From contig NZ_JAFMSZ010000001.1 in the NCBI RefSeq assembly GCF_017916505.1, forward strand, positions 1,364,001 to 1,428,000: a stretch of DNA of 64,000 nucleotides. The letters run 5' to 3'. Made by a program: the position numbers and the translations under genes. This stretch comes from Naasia sp. SYSU D00057 (GTDB taxonomy: Bacteria; Actinomycetota; Actinomycetes; Actinomycetales; Microbacteriaceae). Below, in pieces: positions 26,163 through 34,083 of this stretch (position 1 is the stretch's first letter; each line of letters starts with the position of its first letter). A model generated the notes under the pieces. That model was not told where the DNA came from and ran no database searches. It saw only the letters and a program-made list of their open reading frames with translations.

Positions 26163-27174
26163 GCAGATCCGTAAGAGTCGGGGCGGAGCGGTCCGCGGCG
26201 TCGAAGGCGATGGCGCCCGCGCCGACCACACCGACGGTGTCGCCGAGCTGCGCGAGCTCGATCCGGACCGCGGCGGCGGCCGGAGGCATGGCCTGCGCGA
26301 GCACCTGCTCGCGCAGCGGGTCGAGCAGCAGCGCGCCCGCACGGGTGACCCCACCCCCGAGCACCACGAGGTCGGGCTCGAGGATGTTGACGAGGTCGGT
26401 CACGGCGTCGGCGAGCAGCTCGACGGTCTCGTCCCACACCTCGCGGGCGACCTCGTCGCCGGCGCGGGCGGCGGCGGAGACGTCCTCGGCGCGGATGACC
26501 TCGAGCGCGGACAGGACGCTGGACCGACCGGTGCCCGCGAGCGCGGCGACCGCCTCGGTGGCGCGCTCCGCGATCGCGGTGCCGGAGGCGTAGGCCTCGA
26601 GCGTGCCGGCGCGGTGGCCGAAGCCGGGCCGACCGCCGGGGCGGACGGAGATGTGGCCGTACTCGCCCCCGTTGCCCGCGGCCCCGCGGTGCAGGCGGCC
26701 GTTGATGACCGCCCCGCCGCCGACGCCGGTCGAGACCGTCAGGTAGACCATGGTGTTCGTGCCGCGGCCGGCGCCGAACCGGTACTCGCCGTACGCGGCG
26801 GCGGTGGCGTCGTTCTCGAGCGCGGCGGGAAGGCCGAACTCGGCGGACGCCAGGTCGACGACGGGGACGCTGTCCCAGCCGGGCAGGTGGATGGGGCTGA
26901 GGAGCATCCCGCGGGCGGCGTCGAGCGGTCCGCCGCACGAGATGCCGACGGCGGCGACGTCCTCGCCTGGGGCGAGGACGCCCTCCTCGCGCGCCGCCGC
27001 GACGGCACGGCGGCCGAGCGCGAAGAGTCGGCCGAGGATGACCTCGTAGCCGTCCTCGCGGCGCGTGGGCTCCACGAGGAAGCCGGAGACGGCACCCTCG
27101 GGCGTGACGACGCCGACCGCGAGCTTGGTCCCGCCGATGTCGAGACCGAGGACCGGACGTCTCGCTGCTCCCAT
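26155..27174 (-). CDS. ROK-family sugar kinase
   Basis: 339-residue ROK protein with the ATP motif LGLDIGGTKLAVGVVTPEG (residues ~9-27), the catalytic-base region AALENDATAAAYGEYRFGAG and TMVYLTVSTGVGGGAVING. PDLVVLGGGVTRAG is near the C terminus. No N-terminal HTH, so it is a kinase and not a ROK repressor. The zinc-binding CxCGxxGCxE motif of most ROK kinases is absent: the matching stretch reads HISVRPGGRPGFGHRAGTLE. Start at ATG 27174 behind GGAGG. First gene of the operon, 26 nt downstream of a LacI-type operator. Substrate probably a hexose such as mannose or glucose (inference). Confidence 0.88.
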   Translation of the reverse strand: MGAARRPVLGLDIGGTKLAVGVVTPEGAVSGFLVEPTRREDGYEVILGRLFALGRRAVAAAREEGVLAPGEDVAAVGISCGGPLDAARGMLLSPIHLPGWDSVPVVDLASAEFGLPAALENDATAAAYGEYRFGAGRGTNTMVYLTVSTGVGGGAVINGRLHRGAAGNGGEYGHISVRPGGRPGFGHRAGTLEAYASGTAIAERATEAVAALAGTGRSSVLSALEVIRAEDVSAAARAGDEVAREVWDETVELLADAVTDLVNILEPDLVVLGGGVTRAGALLLDPLREQVLAQAMPPAAAAVRIELAQLGDTVGVVGAGAIAFDAADRSAPTLTDLHV

Positions 27175-27200
27175 GCAGTCCTCCGAACGTGGGCGACTTA

Positions 27201-27214
27201 TGAAATCGTTCCCA
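27201..27214. promoter_or_regulatory. LacI-type operator, ROK-SIS-GH38 operon
   Basis: TGAAATCGTTCCCA, an imperfect palindrome around a central CG as in LacI/CcpA-family sites; on the minus strand it reads TGGGAACGATTTCA. GTATAT just upstream on the minus strand may be the -10 box. The TGGGAACG half-site is shared with the operators at 32136 and 33911. Confidence 0.7.
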
Positions 27215-27241
27215 CAAATATACGGGCGGAGGGCGCGGCGA

Positions 27242-28303
27242 TCAACCGACGCGCAGGTCGGACTCCACCTCGCTCGGCGCCGCGGTCGACCCGCGCAGCT
27301 GCACCGCCGCGGACAGGACGATCGTGCGGGTCCCAGCCGCGGGGTCCGCGATCCGGTCGACCACGGTCTGCACGGCCGCACGCCCCATCGCGCCCGCGTC
27401 CTGCGCCACCGCCGTGACGCCGGGCGTGACCATGCTCATCCACGGCACGTCGTCGAAGGCGGCGAGACTCAGCTGGTCCGGCACGCGCAGGCCGAGCTCG
27501 GCGGCCGCGCGCCAGGCGCCCTCGGCGAGCACGTTGTTCGCGGCGAAGATCGCAGTCGGCCGCCCGGGCGAGGAGAGCAGCTCGAGCGCGGCCGCCTTCG
27601 CGGCCTCCACGTCCCAGCCGGTGGGGATGACCAGCTCGCGCTCGTGCGGCAGCCCGGCGGCCTCGAGCGCGTCGGCGTAGCCCTCGCGGCGCTCGCGGCC
27701 CGTGGTCCAGTCGTCCTCGTCGATGAGGAGAGCGATGCGGCGGTGGCCGAGGTCGATGAGGTGGCGGGTGACGACGCGGGCGGATCCGCGGTTGTCGATC
27801 ACCACGGCGTCGCACGCGCCGTCGCTGAACCGGCGGTCGACCTCGACGACGGGGACGCGCTGGCGCAGCAGGAAGTCCGTCGCGCCCGCCGACACGGGGG
27901 TCGCGACGACGCCGGCGACGCGGAGCGCGACGAAGGCCTCCGCGGCCGCGAGCTCGTCCTCGGGGATGCCCTGGTCGTCGATGAGCATGACGGTGTAGCC
28001 GAGGCGGGTCGCCTGCCGGCTGGCACCGGCCGCGAGGTTCGCGTAGAACTCGTTGCGCAGGTCGGAGACGAGCACGCCGATCGAGCGCGTCGACTGCTGC
28101 TTGAGGCTGCGCGCCATCGCGTCGACGACGTAGCCGAGCTCGTTCGCCGCCTGCCGGACGCGCAGACGGACCCCCTCGGCGACGTAGCCGTTGCCGGTCA
28201 GCGCCCGGGATGCGGTCGAGCGCGACACGCCGGCCGCCTCGGCCACCTCCTTGATGGTGGCCCGGCGCTCCGGCGGCACACGAGCCGCACTGCCGTCCCG
28301 CAT
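27242..28303 (-). CDS. LacI-family transcriptional regulator
   Basis: 353-residue repressor. The N-terminal helix-turn-helix and hinge read TIKEVAEAAGVSRSTASRAL (about residues 15-34). A periplasmic-binding-like effector domain follows (SIGVLVSDLRNEFYANLAAG, LIDLGHRRIALLIDEDD, FDDVPWMSMVTPGVT). It lies 8 nt after the tandem MBL gene on the same strand, so it is the last gene of the GH36-MBL-lacI operon and probably autoregulated. Three similar operators lie before the operons on this strand. The inducer is probably a sugar or oligosaccharide released from the glycan (inference). Confidence 0.92.
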   Translation of the reverse strand: MRDGSAARVPPERRATIKEVAEAAGVSRSTASRALTGNGYVAEGVRLRVRQAANELGYVVDAMARSLKQQSTRSIGVLVSDLRNEFYANLAAGASRQATRLGYTVMLIDDQGIPEDELAAAEAFVALRVAGVVATPVSAGATDFLLRQRVPVVEVDRRFSDGACDAVVIDNRGSARVVTRHLIDLGHRRIALLIDEDDWTTGRERREGYADALEAAGLPHERELVIPTGWDVEAAKAAALELLSSPGRPTAIFAANNVLAEGAWRAAAELGLRVPDQLSLAAFDDVPWMSMVTPGVTAVAQDAGAMGRAAVQTVVDRIADPAAGTRTIVLSAAVQLRGSTAAPSEVESDLRVG

Positions 28304-28311
28304 ACCGCTCC

Positions 28312-30159
28312 CTACTCCACGTCGATCAGGGCCTCGGAATGCTGGCCGAGGCGCAGTGCGCCAATTGTGACATCGACCGCCACCCGCGCGCGTCTCGTCG
28401 GCACCGGACCCGCCGAGAGCCGCAGCGGGACCTCCCGCTCCTCCCCCGCGCGCAGCCGCACGGGATCCGGCTCGCCGAGCACCGACCACCCGTCGGGCAC
28501 GACGGCGGCGATGCGCGCCTCCGCGTCGGCGCGGTGCGGATTGCGCACGGTCACCGTCAGCTCGAGCTCGCGACCAGCCCCAACCCGGGCCCGGTAGGGG
28601 ACGATCCGCGCGAGGACGCCGTCCGCGCCGAGGTCGAGCTCGTCGAGCGGGAGCAGCGCCTCGTGCATCTCGACGAGGTCGTCGCCGGCGTAGCCGAGGT
28701 AGTCGAGGTAGCCGGGCTCGACCCAGCGCGGCGCCCAGTGCCCGGTGGCGAACAGCCCGGGCCGGATGCGCCGGTAGAGCGCGGCGCTCTTCCGGTAGTC
28801 GTCGACCCGGAACCGGTTGCGGTACTGGTAGTTGAGGATCTCGTGGCGCTCGTTCGGGATGCCGAGGTTCTCCTGCTGGTCGCCGGTGAAGATCACCCGC
28901 ACGCCGTCGACCTCGAGCTCGTAGGCGGCCTGGAAGAGCGTGTGGCCCGGCTGGTCGTGCGGCGTGATCGTGTACTCGTTCCAGGTGAACGGCTCGCCGA
29001 GCGGCAGGATGCGGTCGGAGGGGATCGGCTCGAACCACTGGCACGGCAGGTCGTGCTTCCAGGGGTCGTCGAGGACGGGCGCGACGTTCTCGGGCGTCCA
29101 GATCTCGGTCCCCTCGACGTCGCGCAGCAGCGGCAGGCCGGCGACGTGGTCGTCGTGGTAGTGCGTGACGAGAGCCGTCGAGATGCGGGTGACGCCGAAC
29201 TGCTGCTTGAGCGCCGGCAGCGACGCGAGCCACGGCCGGCGCGCGGCCCGGTCCGTTCCGGTCGGCAGGCCGGTGGTCATGTCGTAGCCGTAGTCGATGA
29301 TCAGCGCCTCGCCGGTCTCGGACAGCAGCACGTACGAGTAGGACAGCGCCGACGAGTTGTAGAGCAGGTGATCGGTGAGCTGCTGGAACGGGTTGCGCAG
29401 CCGGTGCTCGAGGTCCCAGGGGTGCCAGCGCCGGGAGTCGACGAGGTACTGCATGCGGTCGGCGAGCAGCTTGAGCGCGCCCTCCGGGTCGCGCATCGGG
29501 TGGCCGTGCGACGGCAGCAGCAGGTCGAGGCGCTCGTCGCGCAGCAGGTGCGCGGTGAGGACCACCATCGCCGGGCCCTCGTGGGCGCTGTACGACCACT
29601 GGCTCGCCGCGAGCGACCAGACCTTGCCGGGGCCGTAGAGGAAGTCGCCGGTGAACGCGATGCGGCGCCCGTCCCGCTCGAGGACGTAGGAGACCGAGCC
29701 GATGGTGTGCCCCGGGGTCGGCAGCGTCCGGAGCCGCACCCCCGAGTAGTCGGCGCTCCGGTACTCCGGCACGGTCGAGGCGACGGGCACCGGCTCGAGC
29801 AGCGAGAACCGGTCCTGGCGCAGGTTGTAGTCGTTGTCCAGCTGGCGGGTGCGCCACATCTCGCCCACCTCGGCGAACAGGTCGACCTCGACGGGCGGCA
29901 CGTGGATGGGGATGCCGAGCGCCACCGCGCGCGGCAGGCCCTGGCCCTGGTCGCGGTGGTGGTGCGTCATGAGGATGTCGGTGATCCTCGTGACCCCCAG
30001 CTCCTCGAGCACGTCGAGCACGAGTCCCGACCCGAAGTCGATGGCGACACCGGTCCGCTCGCCCGGGCCGTCGGTGGCGATCACGTAGACGCTGCACGTG
30101 TCCTGCACGCGGTAGACGCCGGGTGCGACCTCCTCGACGCTGGGCGGACCGTCGTTCAT
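28312..30159 (-). CDS. Tandem metallo-beta-lactamase-fold hydrolase
   Basis: 615-residue protein with two MBL-fold units. The first has LMTHHHRDQGQG (about residues 64-75), TLPTPGHTIGSVSYV, AFTGDFLYG and LPSHGHPMRD. The second has VTHYHDDHVAGLP (about 331-343), HDQPGHTLFQAA, IFTGDQQENL and FATGHWAPRW. In the first motif the last metal-binding His of HxHxDH is Gln, while the second is canonical. The C-terminal ~110 residues form a beta-rich domain (LELTVTVRNPHRADAEARI). Its substrate is unknown. The ATG overlaps the GH36 stop (ATGA), so it belongs to the glycan operon, where a role in hydrolysing an ester or lactone intermediate is possible (inference). Confidence 0.82.
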   Translation of the reverse strand: MNDGPPSVEEVAPGVYRVQDTCSVYVIATDGPGERTGVAIDFGSGLVLDVLEELGVTRITDILMTHHHRDQGQGLPRAVALGIPIHVPPVEVDLFAEVGEMWRTRQLDNDYNLRQDRFSLLEPVPVASTVPEYRSADYSGVRLRTLPTPGHTIGSVSYVLERDGRRIAFTGDFLYGPGKVWSLAASQWSYSAHEGPAMVVLTAHLLRDERLDLLLPSHGHPMRDPEGALKLLADRMQYLVDSRRWHPWDLEHRLRNPFQQLTDHLLYNSSALSYSYVLLSETGEALIIDYGYDMTTGLPTGTDRAARRPWLASLPALKQQFGVTRISTALVTHYHDDHVAGLPLLRDVEGTEIWTPENVAPVLDDPWKHDLPCQWFEPIPSDRILPLGEPFTWNEYTITPHDQPGHTLFQAAYELEVDGVRVIFTGDQQENLGIPNERHEILNYQYRNRFRVDDYRKSAALYRRIRPGLFATGHWAPRWVEPGYLDYLGYAGDDLVEMHEALLPLDELDLGADGVLARIVPYRARVGAGRELELTVTVRNPHRADAEARIAAVVPDGWSVLGEPDPVRLRAGEEREVPLRLSAGPVPTRRARVAVDVTIGALRLGQHSEALIDVE

Positions 30160-32120
30160 CGGCCGGCCGCCCTGCGGTCGGCGAGGCGGCGGCGGTACTC
30201 CCGCCAGGTGTCCGCGACGACCGCGAGGTCCTCGCCGCGGATCGGCTCGCCGGAGCGGTCGATCGCCTCCGCGTAGTAGAGGGCCGGGACTCCGAGGCGG
30301 TGTTGGACGCCGGCGTAGCGCAGCCATTCGGCGCGGTCCGGCATCGGCCATTGGTCGGTGTCGATGACATGGCCCGGCATCGCGGCGCGGGCGATGCCCT
30401 GCCGCAGGACGACCTGGTCCGCGACAGGGGCGGGATGTCCCGACACGTCGTAGCGGAGCACGTCGTTCAGCCGCACCATGTCGCCGACGTCGCCGAACGA
30501 GGGGTGCACGGCGTGGGTGATGACGAGCGCGTCCGGCTTGGCCGCCTTCGACGCGGTGTAGAGGCCCCGAAGCAGGCGGTGCAGCGCGGCGACGCCCCAG
30601 ACTCCGGGGGTGCCGCGGAGGGCGCGCCCGCTCGGGGTGCGCTGGGTGAAGTCGACCTTGAACCCGTCGGCGTCGAGGCCATCCGGGGAGAGCAGGTCGG
30701 CGACGATCCGCTCGAGGCGGGACAGGTAGGCGGCGCTGCCCGGGTCCACCGCGACCGGGCGGCCCGCCGGGTCGAGGACGCACTCGTCGGCGGGCAGGCC
30801 GGCGGGGTCCCACGCCTTCCACCAGAGCAGCACCTTTCGGCCCTCGGCGTGCCGATCGGCGATCCAGCCCTTGAGATCGGGCCAGTGCCCGAGGTCGGGA
30901 GTCGCGGTGCCGTACTGCGCCTGCCAGCGGTCGTCGATGACGATCGTGCCGGGGTCGAGGTCGTTCGCGGCGAGGACCCGGAGGAAGTCGTCGTATGCGG
31001 TCTCGCGGGCGAGCTGCGGCGCGAGGAGCACGACGAACGCCTCCTCGAGCGGCGTCTCCGGCTCGGTCTTCGCGCGCGGGTCCGGGGTGCCGTGGAGCGC
31101 GTGAGCGGAGCGTGCGCACTGGGCGCCCCAGCCGCAGAACATCGGCTCCTCCCACCAGTCCGGGCCGCGCTCCGGTGGCGCCGGCGCGAAGCCGGCGTCG
31201 ACGAGGTCGGTGCGGGAGTCCTCGATCACCGACCACGCGTCGTCCGCGGGCCGCAGCACGAGCTCGGGCGAGGTCCACTCCCCCGCGACCGGCGTGTGAC
31301 CCTCGTAGGACAGGCGCAGCCAGAAGCCGGCGTCCATCGGCTCGTAGCGCAGCGTCGTGAACGTGAGGTCCTGCACGGCGGCCCGCGCCGCGAGGCCGAG
31401 CCAGCCGCCGCCCGGCACGTGGGTCGGGCCGGTCGCGTCGCGGCGGCCGAGACCGAGCACGAGCGGCGGGGGCGAGAAGATGCCGTGCAGACGCCCGGGG
31501 TCGGCGTCCCCGACGACCCCGAGGGTGGCGGATGCCCGCGCGGGCCGCACGAAGGCGACCGGCTCTGTGGGCACCGGCACGAAGACGCTGCGGAAGCCGA
31601 TCGACGAGCGGAAGTCGCCGCCCGCGCCCGAGCGGAGGGTGCCGCTGCCGCCGAAGAGGACCACGTCGTCGAGGTCGCCGCTGCCGCGCACCGTGACCGC
31701 GACCTCGATCGTCTCCGGCGTGCAGCGCAGCCGCAGCTCCCGCGTCTCCCAGGCGGTCGAGTTCGCGGGGATCACGAGCGTCACCGCATCGTCCGTGCGG
31801 TCGCGCAGCTCGACGGCGCCGAGGCCGTAGCTCTCGTCCGGGACGCCCGAGCGGTGCACGGAGGAGAGGAGGCAGATGTCGGTCCAGTTGTTGCCGTCCT
31901 CGGAGAGCAGCACGGCGTACGGCGACCGGTTCATGAGGGCCTCGTCCGCCGGCAGGCTCAGCGAGTACCACCGGCCCGAGACGGTCAGCCAGCGGCCGTG
32001 CTCGGCGACGGCGACGCCGGAGGCGGCGGGCTCGAGCGGCGGCGAGGGCTCGAAGCGGGAGGGGATCGGGAGCGGGTCGGAGGCGGCGGAATGCACCGGG
32101 GCAGCGCTGGCCGAAGGCAT
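30156..32120 (-). CDS. GH36/GH31-like glycoside hydrolase
   Basis: 654-residue glycosidase resembling family 36 alpha-galactosidases. A beta-sandwich N-terminal half (GRWYSLSLPADEALMNRSPY, SVFVPVPTEPVAFVRPARA) precedes a TIM barrel. The barrel holds TIVIDDRWQAQYGTATPDLG and HWPDLKGWIADRHAEGRKVL, followed by WWKAWDP. DADGFKVDFTQRTPSG holds the probable nucleophile Asp (KVD), and VIDTDQWPMPDRAEWL probably holds the acid/base. No signal peptide is evident. The ATG at 32120 is chosen over one at 32141 because the latter lies inside the LacI operator. First gene of the GH36-MBL-lacI operon. The bond cleaved cannot be fixed from sequence. Confidence 0.78.
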   Translation of the reverse strand: MPSASAAPVHSAASDPLPIPSRFEPSPPLEPAASGVAVAEHGRWLTVSGRWYSLSLPADEALMNRSPYAVLLSEDGNNWTDICLLSSVHRSGVPDESYGLGAVELRDRTDDAVTLVIPANSTAWETRELRLRCTPETIEVAVTVRGSGDLDDVVLFGGSGTLRSGAGGDFRSSIGFRSVFVPVPTEPVAFVRPARASATLGVVGDADPGRLHGIFSPPPLVLGLGRRDATGPTHVPGGGWLGLAARAAVQDLTFTTLRYEPMDAGFWLRLSYEGHTPVAGEWTSPELVLRPADDAWSVIEDSRTDLVDAGFAPAPPERGPDWWEEPMFCGWGAQCARSAHALHGTPDPRAKTEPETPLEEAFVVLLAPQLARETAYDDFLRVLAANDLDPGTIVIDDRWQAQYGTATPDLGHWPDLKGWIADRHAEGRKVLLWWKAWDPAGLPADECVLDPAGRPVAVDPGSAAYLSRLERIVADLLSPDGLDADGFKVDFTQRTPSGRALRGTPGVWGVAALHRLLRGLYTASKAAKPDALVITHAVHPSFGDVGDMVRLNDVLRYDVSGHPAPVADQVVLRQGIARAAMPGHVIDTDQWPMPDRAEWLRYAGVQHRLGVPALYYAEAIDRSGEPIRGEDLAVVADTWREYRRRLADRRAAGR

Positions 32121-32135
32121 GTCCACCAGCGTACC

Positions 32136-32149
32136 TGGCATCGTTCCCA
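32136..32149. promoter_or_regulatory. LacI-type operator, GH36-MBL-lacI operon
   Basis: TGGCATCGTTCCCA (minus strand TGGGAACGATGCCA) lies 15 nt before the GH36 start codon. It matches the operator at 27201 in 11 of 14 positions and has the same central CG. Confidence 0.7.
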
Positions 32150-32213
32150 GACGGTTACTTCTCCGTCCCCGGGCGAGGCCCCGCGCCTAGACCAGCCCCG
32201 CTCCCGGTGGCGC

Positions 32214-32271
32214 TGCAACCGAACGACCGTTCTGCAACGGCACGCGGTTGCAAAGCGGTCGCTCGGTTGCA
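32214..32271. repeat. Inverted repeat, TGCAACCGAACGACCG word
   Basis: 16-bp arms (32214-32229 and 32256-32271) with one mismatch. A second, inner TGCAAC/GTTGCA pair and further GGTTGCA copies lie inside. It sits between the FAD oxidoreductase stop and the GH36 operator and probably terminates the oxidoreductase transcript. Confidence 0.8.
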
Positions 32272-32302
32272 AAACCCCCCGACGCCGGCCGACGGCCCCT
32301 CG

Positions 32303-33832
32303 TCAGACCGTGAGGACCTGGCCCTCCGCCGCGAGCCGCTCGCGAAGGGCGCGCACGTCCACGTTCTGCACCGTGCATCCCGACGCGACGGCGGCCGCCG
32401 CCGCGAGGCCGACCGCGTGGCCGAGCATCTGGTACTGCACCTCCATGCGGACGGACGAGAACGCGACGTGGGAGGCGGAGATGCAGACCGGGACGAGGAG
32501 GTTGTCGGCATCCTCGCGGCGCGGCACGAGGCTGCGGTACGGGATGCCGTACCGCGGCACCGGCACGGAGAGGTACCCCTCGGTCACGACCATCCCGATC
32601 GGGCGCGGATGCTCGTACACCCACCGCCACGCGCGCTGCACCTCGCGGATGTCGAGGTGGTACGACCCGAGGGCGACCGTGTCGTCGGGGATCCGCCCCT
32701 CGACGAGGTCGTGCTCGGTGAGCGTGTGCTCCCCGTGCATCCGCCGCGCCTCCCGCACGTAGAGCTGGTGCGGCACGTGGCCGGTGTCCGCGAACTCGTC
32801 GGCGGGCAGCCCCCAGCGCTGCAGCTCGTCCCGGATCGACGCCGGCACCGCCGGATCGGTGGAGAGGAACCAGAGGAGGTCCTGCGCGTGGTGCAGATGG
32901 TGCAGCCGGAGCTCGTCCCGTCGCTCGGGCCCGGCGAGCGGATACTCCCACGCGGCGCCGTCGAGCACGCTGAGCGAGAACGGGCCGAGCGAGTTGCCGT
33001 CCGCCTTGCCTCCGGGCAGGTTCTGCTCGAGGCCGAGCATCCGTCCCGCCGGCGGCGTGCCGCCCGTCCTCCCCCAGTGCCGGAACAGTCGGCGGCCGAG
33101 CTCCCAGTGCGCCTCGTCGTAGCCGTCGCGTCGGGAGAACGGGATGCGGTCGTTCGCGGTGGTGAGGCACAGCCGGTATCCGTAGGACATGACCCCGCCA
33201 TCGCCCGAACCGACCGGCGCGAGCGGCTCCGGCCGCACCTGCGGCAGCAGCGGCCCCTCCTCGAGGCCGGACTCGTCGCCCGCGAACGGGGACACCCACG
33301 GCGGGAACGCGTGCATGCCGGGCGCCAGCTCCTGACGCCCGGCGAAGCGCTCGCCGTGCATCATCCGGTCCTCCCGCCCGACGGATGCGGGGACGCCGGC
33401 GAGCGCGAGCAGGTCGCCCTCGTAGCTCGCGTCGACGAACACGCCGGCGGGATGCCGCTCGCCCGCCGTGGTCGTGACGGCGGTGATGGTGCCGCCCGCC
33501 GTCTCGACCGACGCGATTCGTGCGCCGAACACGACGTCCACCCCGGCCCGCTCGAGCCACTCGCCGAAGATCTGCTCCGCCACGTGCGGCTCCGGGCCGG
33601 CGTAGCGGCCGGGAGCGACGCCGTAGTGGTCCGCGACGGCGTTTCGGAACCGGGTCGCGAGCCCGCCGAGCACCCGCGGGTCGCCGATGTCGGTGTAGCC
33701 GAGGCCGCCGGAGGTCATGCCGCCGACGTGCCGTCCTGGCTCGAGGAGCCGGACCGCCGCTCCCGCCTCCGCCGCCGCCACGGCCGCGCAGACCCCCGCG
33801 GAGGTGGCCGCGTAGACGAGGACCTCCGTCAC
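32303..33832 (-). CDS. FAD-dependent oxidoreductase (FAD_oxidored family)
   Basis: 509-residue flavoprotein of the PF12831 type. The N terminus VTEVLVYAATSAGVCAAVAA, the motif LLEPGRHVGGMTSGGLGYTD and GVFVDASYEGDLLALAGV are typical. So are the C-terminal DNLLVPVCISASHVAFSSVR and GHAVGLAAAAAVASG. Relatives often sit beside glycoside hydrolases and may oxidise sugars or uronates, but reactions are mostly unknown. The GTG at 33832 is preferred to the ATG at 33985, because the conserved domain starts there and a LacI-type operator lies between the two. The Shine-Dalgarno sequence is weak. Likely a member of the LacI regulon. Confidence 0.82.
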   Translation of the reverse strand: MTEVLVYAATSAGVCAAVAAAEAGAAVRLLEPGRHVGGMTSGGLGYTDIGDPRVLGGLATRFRNAVADHYGVAPGRYAGPEPHVAEQIFGEWLERAGVDVVFGARIASVETAGGTITAVTTTAGERHPAGVFVDASYEGDLLALAGVPASVGREDRMMHGERFAGRQELAPGMHAFPPWVSPFAGDESGLEEGPLLPQVRPEPLAPVGSGDGGVMSYGYRLCLTTANDRIPFSRRDGYDEAHWELGRRLFRHWGRTGGTPPAGRMLGLEQNLPGGKADGNSLGPFSLSVLDGAAWEYPLAGPERRDELRLHHLHHAQDLLWFLSTDPAVPASIRDELQRWGLPADEFADTGHVPHQLYVREARRMHGEHTLTEHDLVEGRIPDDTVALGSYHLDIREVQRAWRWVYEHPRPIGMVVTEGYLSVPVPRYGIPYRSLVPRREDADNLLVPVCISASHVAFSSVRMEVQYQMLGHAVGLAAAAAVASGCTVQNVDVRALRERLAAEGQVLTV

Positions 33833-33910
33833 CCTGGCACACCCGCCGTCACCAGGGACCGCCGAGAGGTCGACATGGCTTTTCCGCCGTGGATGGCCGG
33901 GAGCACAGCA

Positions 33911-33924
33911 TGGGAACGTACCCA
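33911..33924. promoter_or_regulatory. LacI-type operator, FAD oxidoreductase
   Basis: TGGGAACGTACCCA, palindromic apart from one symmetric pair, 78 nt before the chosen oxidoreductase start. It shares TGGGAACG with the operators at 27201 and 32136. Confidence 0.65.
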
Positions 33925-33990
33925 GAACAGCGGGAAGCGTCAACGCGGGTGCCACGCATGGCCTCTCGCCCGAGGGAGGGAACACATCAC

Positions 33991-34052
33991 GGAGATTCCC
34001 GGCTCCTGGAGCCCCGCTATGCGGAAGCGGGGCCGAATCCGACGGAATCTCC
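33991..34052 (-). terminator. Terminator-like hairpin after mscS
   Basis: Nested inverted repeat: GGAGATTCC (33991-33999) with GGAATCTCC (34044-34052), enclosing GCCCCGCT/AGCGGGGC around a short loop. It lies about 30 nt past the mscS stop. There is no strong T-run. Confidence 0.5.
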
Positions 34053-34083
34053 TCGAGGTGTTACGCCACGGCCGGGCCCGGCG

